A stretch of 64,000 nucleotides of DNA from Methanofollis fontis (lineage in GTDB: Archaea; Halobacteriota; Methanomicrobia; Methanomicrobiales; Methanofollaceae): contig NZ_PGCL01000003.1 of the NCBI RefSeq assembly GCF_004297185.1, positions 248,001 to 312,000 on the forward strand, given 5' to 3'. Positions 17,222-24,739 of this stretch are shown piece after piece. The notes beneath the pieces were generated by a model that was not told the DNA's origin, searched no databases, and saw nothing but the letters and a program-made list of their open reading frames with translations. Both the position numbers and the translations under genes were made by a program. Numbering within the stretch: position 1 is the first letter of the stretch; every line of letters starts with the position of its first letter.

Positions 17222-17542
17222 ATGCTCCTGGAGATATACGGGGTAGCGGCAGAGATATTCAGCCTGGCCGGTGCCATCGTGATCATCTACGGGGGGTTGC
17301 GTGCCGCCGTCATGACGGTCCAGAAGGAGGTGCTGAAAAAGGCGATCAGGTATACGCATATCAGGCTGGACTTTACCGGAAAAATTGTATTCGGCCTCGA
17401 ATTTTTTATTGCAGCCGACATTCTCTCGACACTCATCCAGCCGACTCAGGATGAATTGATACTCCTCGGGAGTGTCGTCGTCATCAGGACAATCCTGGGG
17501 TATTTCCTGAGTCGGGAGGCCGTGGACCTGACGCTCGACTGA
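17222..17542 (+). CDS. DUF1622 membrane protein
   Basis: A 106-residue integral membrane protein with three predicted helices (about 5-28, 48-70, 78-98) and the family pattern: EIFSLAGAIVIIYGGLRA, then basic KKAIRYTHIRLDFTGKI, then ADILSTLIQPTQDELILLG. This is DUF1622, of unknown function, common in bacteria and methanogens. It is divergent from the redoxin gene, with 91 bp between, and its stop is 1 bp from the convergent HAD gene. Confidence 0.85.
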   Translation: MLLEIYGVAAEIFSLAGAIVIIYGGLRAAVMTVQKEVLKKAIRYTHIRLDFTGKIVFGLEFFIAADILSTLIQPTQDELILLGSVVVIRTILGYFLSREAVDLTLD

Positions 17543-17543
17543 T

Positions 17544-18194
17544 TCAGGGGGTGAGAATGGCGATCAGGTCCCTGATATCGTCGAGCACATGGTCGGGCCT
17601 GCATATCGGGGCACCAGTCTCACTCCGGTCTCCGTAGAGGGCATAGGCCGTCCGCATACCAAGGGCATGGGCCGGTTCGATCTCCCTCCTGATGCTGTCG
17701 CCGACGACCATGGCGTCCCCGGGATGGGCAGGAAGGGTGCGCAGCGCATGAAGAAACGAGGCATGATCCGGTTTTCTCCCGCCTGAGATGTCCGGGGTGA
17801 CGATGCAGGCGAAATGCTCGATGATGCCGGCCTTCGAGAGGCGCGCCCGCGCCTGTGATGAGTGGGCGTCCGTGACCACGGCCAGCGATAGGCCGGCAGA
17901 GACCAGGGTTTCAAGGGTCTCGTCCACGCCCGGATAGAGGTGGATCGAGGCGAGTTTTACCTGTTCATAGACCCTGCAGCACGGCATGACACAGGAGCCG
18001 TTGGCGCCGATGTCAAGCAGGTACTCGATCACATTGCCGGGGTCCTCGAATCCGACGCCCGGACGACCAAAATAAGAGAAGAGTTCATCGGCGTCGCCTT
18101 TTCCCGCATGCTCCACCACCGCCCGGCACGCCTCCCTCTTGGCCGCCACAAAGTCCCAGAGGGTGTTGTCCATGTCAAAGAGCACGGCCTTCAC
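17544..18194 (-). CDS. HAD-superfamily phosphatase
   Basis: A 216-residue HAD hydrolase of the cap-1 type (pyrimidine nucleotidase/phosphoglycolate phosphatase-like). Motif I is LFDMDNTLWDF, motif II VVTDAHS, motif III lysine in GGRKPDHASF, and motif IV VVGDSIRREI, all intact. Substrate unknown. The likely start is GTG 18194, which overlaps the stop of the PIN-domain gene (GTGA); an ATG at 18227 inside that gene is less likely. The overlap makes it the third member of a coupled CARF-like/PIN/HAD trio, and a phosphatase or nucleotide-cleaving role there is inference. Confidence 0.85.
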   Translation of the reverse strand: MKAVLFDMDNTLWDFVAAKREACRAVVEHAGKGDADELFSYFGRPGVGFEDPGNVIEYLLDIGANGSCVMPCCRVYEQVKLASIHLYPGVDETLETLVSAGLSLAVVTDAHSSQARARLSKAGIIEHFACIVTPDISGGRKPDHASFLHALRTLPAHPGDAMVVGDSIRREIEPAHALGMRTAYALYGDRSETGAPICRPDHVLDDIRDLIAILTP

Positions 18195-19201
18195 CGCTCG
18201 ATCCCCAGTGCAAGAAGTTTCCTGCATACCTCGACGTCCCTCGCAAACTCTGTATGCCGGTCCTCGTCAATGAACGTTAGCCTGAAGGCATCCGCCTCGT
18301 TGCCCTTGCCGCCGTATTCGCTGAAGACCAGCACCGAATCGATCGAGATCACCCCGAAGACAACTGATAGGGTGGTGATCAGCCTGAACAGCGTCCAGGG
18401 AGAGAGGTGGTGCGGCCTGACCCTGAAGGGTGCCCTGAAGAGATAATATTCCACGCCTTCGGCATCGCAGAGATCCGCCATTGCCGCATCGGCCGTCAGG
18501 AGAACAGGAAGTTCGGACCGCTCCTCCTCGAAGTGGCGGAGTGCACGGACGATCAGGTCGTCGTTCTCATGCGTCGCATGGGCCGCATGCCCGTCGGTGT
18601 CCAGGAGGAGGGCGCGGTCCCGGAGGGCGCGGTATTCGGCCATCGCAAGGTGGGCTGCTTTCCGGGATTTTTTCTTCTTTCTGTTCTCGAACTCCGCGAT
18701 GATCCCCGCTCCATCCGGTGCGGCCCGGCTGAGATGCCCGATCAGGCGGCCCGAATACTTGTGGTTCAGGGCGAACTCGATCTCCTGCTTGACGATGTCC
18801 AGGAGTATCACTTCTTCGGGTCGGACGGCGCCGGTGACCGTGGCAAAACGATGATAGAGGAGGTTGGTGTCCAGCCCGAACCTGACGTCTTTTTTCAGGC
18901 CATGGTAGAGTTCCCCCTGCTGGAGGAAGGCGTCGAGGTTCTCGTAAGTCGTGGCGCCGGAAGCGAGGAGACATTCCTCAAAGTCCCCGTATGTCGGCAT
19001 TTCAAAGCCATATTCGCCGAATATTCCCATTCCGGATGAGAAATCCGCCTCGGTCGCCGGAAACTCAACCCGGTATCCATTGCTGTCGGTATCGACCCTG
19101 AGGAGTTCGATGTCGTATATCGGGTAGGAGAGCGTAAATTGTCCTTCAAACAGGTTTGCAAGGATGCACAATTCACTGCTCCGGACCTCTGTCTGCGTCA
19201 T
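18191..19201 (-). CDS. PIN-domain ribonuclease-like protein
   Basis: A 336-residue protein with a PIN nuclease domain at about residues 105-245. It has RFGLDTNLLYHRF (first acidic residue), an acidic EIEFAL helix, ENDDLIVRALRHF and LLTADAAMADLC (last acidic residue), so the acidic active site appears complete. The N-terminal 100 residues are a separate beta-rich domain, and the C-terminal part has a hydrophobic segment near LFRLITTLSVVFGVISI. It is much longer than VapC toxins. ATG 19201 has GGAGGG upstream and overlaps the CARF-like stop (ATGA). Probable substrate is RNA (family knowledge); the biological role is unknown. Confidence 0.7.
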   Translation of the reverse strand: MTQTEVRSSELCILANLFEGQFTLSYPIYDIELLRVDTDSNGYRVEFPATEADFSSGMGIFGEYGFEMPTYGDFEECLLASGATTYENLDAFLQQGELYHGLKKDVRFGLDTNLLYHRFATVTGAVRPEEVILLDIVKQEIEFALNHKYSGRLIGHLSRAAPDGAGIIAEFENRKKKKSRKAAHLAMAEYRALRDRALLLDTDGHAAHATHENDDLIVRALRHFEEERSELPVLLTADAAMADLCDAEGVEYYLFRAPFRVRPHHLSPWTLFRLITTLSVVFGVISIDSVLVFSEYGGKGNEADAFRLTFIDEDRHTEFARDVEVCRKLLALGIER

Positions 19202-19692
19202 TCCCATCCCTCCGCCAGATCATGGAGGGCCTGCAGGTGGAGAGGGATCATCGGATAGGGGCGGGCGATCCCCTCCCCTTTCTTCAGGCCGAGATAATAG
19301 AGGTGATCGGGCATGATCCCCTCCCGTGCAAGGGCGAAGGATATGGCGGCGATGGTGGCCTTTCTGCCGGCGGTGATCCCGATGCCGATGGTATACCCTT
19401 CTGCGATCAGGTCACGGACCAGGGAGAGAACGAGCATCCCGGCGCCCCTGTGGTCGTCGGGGGCCGTTTCATGGATGGTGACCGGGGCATCGATCCCGTA
19501 GCGCCCTGATATCAGTTCAAAGCCCATGATGAGCGGCACCGCATCGGCACACAGGGGGTCGGCAAGGATATGGACCTGGCGTGGCCGGAAGGCCGTGCCC
19601 TTCAGGACCGCGTGGTAGGTGTTCAGCATGGCCCATCCGGAACGGCCTGCACAGGTGATATACGCCGCCGGCGAGTCATCTCCTCCGGGCAT
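19198..19692 (-). CDS. CARF-like (CRISPR-associated Rossmann fold) stand-alone protein
   Basis: A 164-residue protein with the plan of CARF/ring-nuclease domains: first strand and loop AAYITCAGRSGWAML, a second unit RPRQVHILADPL, and late strand and helix IGIGITAGRKATIAAISFAL that resembles the CARF ligand-binding motif (ITGGxKxM type), followed by DHLYYLGL. CARF domains bind or cleave cyclic oligoadenylates. There is no effector domain on the same chain; the PIN gene directly downstream overlaps its stop. No CRISPR array or cas gene is in the window. The long frame upstream of 19692 overlaps the ABC ATPase and is not real. The CARF call is by motif inspection only. Confidence 0.55.
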   Translation of the reverse strand: MPGGDDSPAAYITCAGRSGWAMLNTYHAVLKGTAFRPRQVHILADPLCADAVPLIMGFELISGRYGIDAPVTIHETAPDDHRGAGMLVLSLVRDLIAEGYTIGIGITAGRKATIAAISFALAREGIMPDHLYYLGLKKGEGIARPYPMIPLHLQALHDLAEGWE

Positions 19693-19730
19693 GGCTGGAG
19701 GTATTCCCGGCAGGCAAAAAGAGGTTGCGA

Positions 19731-20486
19731 TCAGATCGCCGGGATGACCAGGGGATAGCCCCGGTGGGTCTCGACATCGACCGGCACGCCATAGACCTCG
19801 GAGATCACATCGGGCGTCACGATCTCCCGGCCCCCGGCGGCCAGGATCGTCCGGTCCTTGAGGAATACGAACCGGTCTGAGTAGCGCAGAGCGGTGTTCA
19901 GGTCGTGCATGGTGATCACGGCGGCGACATTGTGGGAATGGACGGCCTCGCGCACCGTGGACATGATCTCGATCTGGTTTTTCAGGTCCAGGCTGCTGGT
20001 CGGTTCGTCGAGGAGGAGCACCTGCGGTTCCTGGACGAGGGCACGCGCAATGCTCACCTTCTGGAGTTCGCCGCCGCTCATCTCGTCGATGAACCGGAGC
20101 GAGAGGTCGCCGAGATTGAGTTTCTTGATCGCCGCATCCACGATCCTGAGGTCCTTCTCGTCCACCCTCCACCTGATGTACGGCCTTCGCCCGAGCAGAA
20201 TGGCATCGAACGCCGTCAGCCGCCCGGTCTCGCACCGCTGCGGCACATAGCCGATCCGTTTTGCGATCTCGATCTGGTCGAGGGAGAGCACGTCCTCCTC
20301 ACCCACCATCACCGTTCCGGCACGCGGCCGGAGGATGGCGTTCATGCACTTCAGCAGCGTCGTCTTGCCGACGCCGTTCGGCCCCATGATCGAGACCACC
20401 TGACCGCGGTCGACGGCAAACGCCACATCCCTGAGGATGGGGATCGATCGGTACTCGAAACCGACCCCGGAAACCTGTATCATCAT
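19731..20486 (-). CDS. iron-complex/cobalamin ABC transporter ATPase
   Basis: ATP-binding subunit of a FecCD-type importer, 251 residues. It has Walker A GPNGVGKTTLL (residues 35-45), signature MSGGELQKVSIARAL, Walker B VLLLDEPTSSLD and the switch histidine in VITMHD. It belongs to the FepC/BtuD group. Its ATG overlaps the permease stop (ATGA). With the permease and the lipoprotein it forms a complete importer for an iron chelate, heme or corrinoid; the sequence does not separate these. Confidence 0.9.
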   Translation of the reverse strand: MMIQVSGVGFEYRSIPILRDVAFAVDRGQVVSIMGPNGVGKTTLLKCMNAILRPRAGTVMVGEEDVLSLDQIEIAKRIGYVPQRCETGRLTAFDAILLGRRPYIRWRVDEKDLRIVDAAIKKLNLGDLSLRFIDEMSGGELQKVSIARALVQEPQVLLLDEPTSSLDLKNQIEIMSTVREAVHSHNVAAVITMHDLNTALRYSDRFVFLKDRTILAAGGREIVTPDVISEVYGVPVDVETHRGYPLVIPAI

Positions 20487-21589
20487 CTGGTATACCCCCG
20501 GATCAGAAGATAGAGAAAGACCGGCGCACCCATGAAGGCCGTCAGGATCGAGACCGGCAGGATATGCGGCGCCAGCATCAGGCGGGCGGCGGTATCCGAG
20601 GCGATCAGGAGCACGGCGCCGGCGATGCAGGTGGCCGGGATCAGGAAACGGTGATCGTCGCCCACGATCCTCCGCATGATATGCGGGCAGATCAGCCCGA
20701 CGAACCCGATCACGCCGAGGAAGGCGACGATCACCGCCGTCAGCAGGGAGGAAACGAGCATGCCGGCGAGGCGGAGCCGTTCAACCCCCACGCCCAGTCC
20801 CTTTGCGGTCTCGTCGCCCGCATCGATGGCATTGTAGTTCCAGCTGTTGGCATAGAAGTAGACGGCCCCGAGCAGGGCGACCGCCCCCATGATCCAGATC
20901 TCGCTCCAGCTCGCCCGACCGAGGTCGCCGAAGGTCCAGAAGACCATGGCGGCAAGCTGGGTGTCGTCGGCAAAGAACTGCAGGAACATCGTGCCGGCGG
21001 TGAAGAGCGAACTGAGGGCGACGCCGGCGAGCACCATCACCTCGGGCGAGGCGCGCCTGATACGCGAGATGCCCAGGATGACAAAGGTCGCCAGCATCGA
21101 GAAGACGAAGGCGACCGTCGTGGTGATATAGGGGTTCGATATCGTCACAGCCGTCGCCCCGGTACTCTGCATCGTCCCGGCGCCCAGGACCATCACGGCG
21201 AATGCGGCACCAAACGCCGCCGCATTGGCAATGCCGAGGGTCGAGGGAGAACCAAGCGGATTTCTCAGGATCGACTGCATGGCCACGCCGGCAACGGCGA
21301 GACCGAGACCGGCGATCACACCGGCAAGCGCCTGCGGCAGCCTGATCTCCCAGATGATCCGGTCATACATGGCGGGAGCGGAGGCAGCGAGGGCGGGAAG
21401 ACCCAGACGTTCCAGCATTCCCGAGACCAGGACCGAGACCACGTCGGCGGGCGGGATGCCGACGGCGCCCACGGCGATGGAGTAGATGAAGACCAGGAGG
21501 AGGAGGACGAAACCGCCGCAGATCACTGCAACCTTCCGTCCGGTATACCGGAGATATTCTTCGGGTATTTCACCGTGTGCCAGGTGCAT
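20483..21589 (-). CDS. iron-complex/cobalamin ABC transporter permease (FecCD family)
   Basis: A 368-residue permease with about ten membrane helices, matching FecCD/BtuC. Visible family motifs are IRLPQALAGVIAGLGLAVAG, MQSILRNPLGSPSTLGIANAAAFGA (the coupling region) and FLGVIGFVGLICPHIMRRIVGDDHR. It forms a homodimeric channel in the family. The gene is 23 bp after the binding protein and overlaps the ATPase gene, so the three are one operon. Confidence 0.92.
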   Translation of the reverse strand: MHLAHGEIPEEYLRYTGRKVAVICGGFVLLLLVFIYSIAVGAVGIPPADVVSVLVSGMLERLGLPALAASAPAMYDRIIWEIRLPQALAGVIAGLGLAVAGVAMQSILRNPLGSPSTLGIANAAAFGAAFAVMVLGAGTMQSTGATAVTISNPYITTTVAFVFSMLATFVILGISRIRRASPEVMVLAGVALSSLFTAGTMFLQFFADDTQLAAMVFWTFGDLGRASWSEIWIMGAVALLGAVYFYANSWNYNAIDAGDETAKGLGVGVERLRLAGMLVSSLLTAVIVAFLGVIGFVGLICPHIMRRIVGDDHRFLIPATCIAGAVLLIASDTAARLMLAPHILPVSILTAFMGAPVFLYLLIRGYTR

Positions 21590-21612
21590 AGTTACTCCGT
21601 GCTGAGTCTCGT

Positions 21613-22758
21613 TTACTGGAGGGAGAGGCGGGTGAAGGCCATGCCCCCGAATTCGCTGTTCATCTCAGAGAAGACCGGTTCTTCGACCAGGAACGAGTAG
21701 ATCTCGTCCGCCTTCACTGCCGGGTCCACGTCGGAGAAGCGGTCCGGGTAGAGGGTCTTGCCGATGAAATAGGCATCGGCCAGAATGGATCCCTGGTTCT
21801 GGCTGTACCAGCTGTAGGGAAGAACGCCATACACTTCGCCGCTCTCTCTGACCGAGAGGCCTGCATATGCGGGATCGTTTTTGAGTTCGTCGATGGCGTT
21901 CGAACCGTCGGTGAGCTGCAGGGTGGCGAGATCGATGAAGACCACGTCAGGGTCCCATTCCAGGATCTTTTCCTTTGCGACCGGGGTGGCCCCGGTGATC
22001 TGCCCGTCCACTCCCTTCGATGCGTCATATGCGACGTTTTCCGTATTGATGAACAGGAACGGCGGATAGGCGGCTTCGGTGGACTGAAGGCCGTGCGCAC
22101 CCTTGTAGGCGATGCCGCCCACATACACGGCGGTGGTGCCGTCGGCGGCGTCGGATGTGCGGTTGTCGAGGTCGGCGATGGCCGCATCGAAGAACGCGAT
22201 CACCTCGTCGGCGCGTTCATCGCGCCCGAGCACCGCGCCCATCGTCCTGAGCGAGGTGTAGAAATCGTCCCGGTGAAGGCCGATATCGCCGTAATTGAGT
22301 GTTACGACCGGGATGCCGGTTTTTTCCTGCAGTTCAACCGGATTATAGCCCATCTCAGGATAGGTCTTGAAGATCACATCGGGCTGGAGGGCGAGGATCT
22401 TCTCCGGGTCGTCCAGTCCCCTGTACTCGCCGATGAGGGGATAGTCCCTGAACTGCGGGTTGGCCATGAAATAGGGGCGTGCGTCCATCGGTTCAACGCG
22501 ATGCTCGATGTCGTCCACGCCGACGATCAGGTCCTCAGCCCCGAGATAGGTGAGATAGCGCAGACATCCCGACCCCGAACAGACGACGCTGTCGATCTCT
22601 GCCGGCACCTCCACCGATCGCCCCATGGCATCGGTGATGGTGACGGTCGGGGATGCCCCGTCGGTAACAGTCGTCGAACCTCCGGTGCAGCCCGAGATCA
22701 GGATACATCCCGCAAGCAGGCAGGCACAGATAATCCCGCAATATAAATTCCTGTTCAT
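21613..22758 (-). CDS. iron-complex/cobalamin ABC transporter substrate-binding lipoprotein
   Basis: A 381-residue extracellular binding protein of the TroA/periplasmic-binding type III fold. The N-terminus is a lipoprotein signal with lipobox LISGC (Cys24). The mature part begins with the family motif VTITDAMGRSVEVPAEIDSVV and later has YGVLPYSWYSQNQGSILADA, typical of archaeal iron-type binding proteins. It leads the operon with the permease and ATPase. A 10-bp palindrome lies about 60 bases upstream of the start, near a probable box A, so transcription may be regulated by metal. Confidence 0.88.
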   Translation of the reverse strand: MNRNLYCGIICACLLAGCILISGCTGGSTTVTDGASPTVTITDAMGRSVEVPAEIDSVVCSGSGCLRYLTYLGAEDLIVGVDDIEHRVEPMDARPYFMANPQFRDYPLIGEYRGLDDPEKILALQPDVIFKTYPEMGYNPVELQEKTGIPVVTLNYGDIGLHRDDFYTSLRTMGAVLGRDERADEVIAFFDAAIADLDNRTSDAADGTTAVYVGGIAYKGAHGLQSTEAAYPPFLFINTENVAYDASKGVDGQITGATPVAKEKILEWDPDVVFIDLATLQLTDGSNAIDELKNDPAYAGLSVRESGEVYGVLPYSWYSQNQGSILADAYFIGKTLYPDRFSDVDPAVKADEIYSFLVEEPVFSEMNSEFGGMAFTRLSLQ

Positions 22759-22799
22759 GCGACATCACGTATGGCTATAGTCAATTCTGTTGCGTTCTC

Positions 22800-22829
22800 C
22801 ACATTTAATATTACCCATTCGAAATTTCG
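22800..22829 (-). promoter_or_regulatory. palindrome and box A upstream of the iron/cobalamin transporter operon
   Basis: A perfect palindrome CGAAATTTCG lies at 22820-22829. On the minus strand it is followed about ten bases later by a TAATATTAAATG stretch that can serve as box A (about 22801-22812). Transcription would start near 22785. The palindrome sits where a repressor or activator would touch the BRE/box A, which fits metal-dependent control (inference). Confidence 0.35.
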
Positions 22830-22903
22830 TATGATCATGAAATACCATGTCGCCATCGAGTGGGAAGAAAAAAATACAAAATGAGAATTGGTGTTACAGG
22901 GGT

Positions 22904-23206
22904 TCAGATCCGCTCGATGGCAACAACCCTCACAGGGGTCCCCCATTGCTGGATGGTGGCGACATCTGCCTTTTCAAGGGAATATCTGACCCGGAGCCCG
23001 TCCTGCTGGAATGCAGGGTCCAGGTCCAGGGGCAGGTAGTCCGCACCATCGTCGCCGACAATCCCGTAAAATCCTCCCTCAAGGTCGATATATCGGACCG
23101 TGCCGGTACCGCTGATCGTCGTCCCTTCATCGGTTGTTACGCACCCAACGGCCAGAACCGCCCCGATGATAATGAGAATCCATCGGATCGGATATTGACC
23201 CCTCAT
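22904..23206 (-). CDS. small lipoprotein, unknown function
   Basis: A 100-residue protein with a membrane-lipoprotein signal (ILIIIGAVLAVGC, lipobox AVGC) and a short beta-rich domain: GTGTVRYIDLEGGFYGIVGDDG, then DYLPLDLD and LRVRYSLEK. This looks like a small OB-like barrel exposed at the cell surface (inference). ATG 23206 gives a proper signal peptide; the open frame extends upstream but lacks signal features. No named family recognised. It is divergent from the MBL-rhodanese gene. Confidence 0.6.
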   Translation of the reverse strand: MRGQYPIRWILIIIGAVLAVGCVTTDEGTTISGTGTVRYIDLEGGFYGIVGDDGADYLPLDLDPAFQQDGLRVRYSLEKADVATIQQWGTPVRVVAIERI

Positions 23207-23365
23207 GACGCCATGCATGCTTCCGGCATTGGGGGCTTGTGCCATAGAGATTGCGATCGGTTCTAAAAATTTCGTCCATATCAACGGGTGGAGGGGTACC
23301 GGCGCAGTATTATATGCCGCACCGCCGAGATGGGGACACATGCCTGCCGCATGGCGGGAGCGGTG

Positions 23366-24739
23366 ATGCCGATGATGATTGAGAGGATTGTATCAGAGGG
23401 ACTGTCGCACAACTCATACCTGATCGGTGACGGCAGCGCTGCGGCGGTGATCGACCCGCGGCGGGATATCGGGATCTATTGTGAGATCGCAGAAAAAAAT
23501 GGGTTGACCATCACCCACATCTTCGAGACGCACAGAAATGAGGACTACTGTGTGGGTTCGATCGACCTGTCCCGCAGGACGGGGGCCTGGATCTTTCATG
23601 GGGCGCACCTCCCGTTTGCCTATGGCAATCCGGCCTATGACGGCGACGAATTCGCCATCGGATCGCTCAGGATAGGGGTAAAGGAGACACCAGGCCACAC
23701 CGACGAGAGCATCTCGCTCGTGGTGATCGATTCGGCCGTTTCGTCCGAACCCCTCTGTGTCTTCACCGGGGATGCGTTGTTTGCCGGGGATGTCGGGAGG
23801 ACCGACTTTTTCAAGGACAGGCTCGAAGAGATGGCGGGCAAACTCTACGATTCCATTGTAACGAAGATCCTGCCCCTCGGCGACGGCGTGATTGTCTATC
23901 CCGCACACGGCGCCGGTTCGGTCTGCGGCGGCGATATCAGCGATCATCCGTTCACGACAGTCGGGTACGAGAGAAAGACAAACCCTCTGCTCCAGAACGG
24001 AAGGGATGAGTTTGTCGGGCGGAAAATCGCAGAGCACCATTATATCCCCCCCTATTTCAGGATGATGGAGCACTACAACCAGAACGGTGCGCCCTCACTC
24101 TCAGAACGGCGGTGCATGGACGCCCTCTCCCCGGAACAGGTCAATGGTGTCATATCGGCAGGGGCGCTGGCCATCGATCTCAGGGGGCCGGCAGGATTTG
24201 CAGGCGGGCATATTCCCGGGAGTCTGAACATCTGGAAAAATGGGCTGTCGGCGTTTCTTGGCTACTTCGCCGCATATGACCGGCCAATCCTGTTCATCGA
24301 CGACTTCAATGAAAATCTGCCGTCGGCGGAGGTCCAGGCCCTCAGGCTTGGTTACGACAGTGTGGCGGGTTACCTGCACGGCGGGATCGGGTCATGGTAC
24401 CGGGCTGGCGGTGCGGTCGGGCGGTGCGGCACCTGTTCGGTCACGGACGTGGACCCAGGCGACCCGGAGCAGTTCATTCTGGACGTGAGGGACATCAACA
24501 ACCGCCGCTCGATGGGCGCCATTCCGGGCTCCCATCATGTATATACGGGCCATATTGAGATGCACCTCGCCGAGATCCCGGCCGATCGCCCGGTCCTGGT
24601 CTACTGCGACGCCGGGTTCAAGGGGAGTCTTGCCGCCTCGGTGCTGCTCAGACACGGCTACAGCGACGTCACCAACCTGCTCGGCGGAATGGCCGCCTGG
24701 AAACAGGCGGGTCTCCCGGTCGAGGACGGTGCCGCCTGA
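23366..24739 (+). CDS. metallo-beta-lactamase fold / double rhodanese fusion (persulfide dioxygenase-like)
   Basis: A 457-residue sulfur-metabolism-type protein: N-terminal MBL domain (about 1-235) and two rhodanese domains (about 260-345 and 365-455). The first rhodanese lacks a catalytic Cys; the second has VLVYCDAGFKGSLA with an active-site Cys. The first metal motif reads THRNEDY instead of THxHxDH, while later ligands TPGHTDESI and FTGDALFAGDVGRTD are present, as in persulfide dioxygenase relatives. It may convert persulfides or thiosulfate. The start is chosen at ATG 23366 after GGGAG; ATG 23372 is also possible. Confidence 0.8.
   Translation: MPMMIERIVSEGLSHNSYLIGDGSAAAVIDPRRDIGIYCEIAEKNGLTITHIFETHRNEDYCVGSIDLSRRTGAWIFHGAHLPFAYGNPAYDGDEFAIGSLRIGVKETPGHTDESISLVVIDSAVSSEPLCVFTGDALFAGDVGRTDFFKDRLEEMAGKLYDSIVTKILPLGDGVIVYPAHGAGSVCGGDISDHPFTTVGYERKTNPLLQNGRDEFVGRKIAEHHYIPPYFRMMEHYNQNGAPSLSERRCMDALSPEQVNGVISAGALAIDLRGPAGFAGGHIPGSLNIWKNGLSAFLGYFAAYDRPILFIDDFNENLPSAEVQALRLGYDSVAGYLHGGIGSWYRAGGAVGRCGTCSVTDVDPGDPEQFILDVRDINNRRSMGAIPGSHHVYTGHIEMHLAEIPADRPVLVYCDAGFKGSLAASVLLRHGYSDVTNLLGGMAAWKQAGLPVEDGAA

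Noticed and set aside
20564-21700. 378-residue plus-strand open frame
   Set aside because: Antisense to the FecCD permease; almost entirely charged residues.
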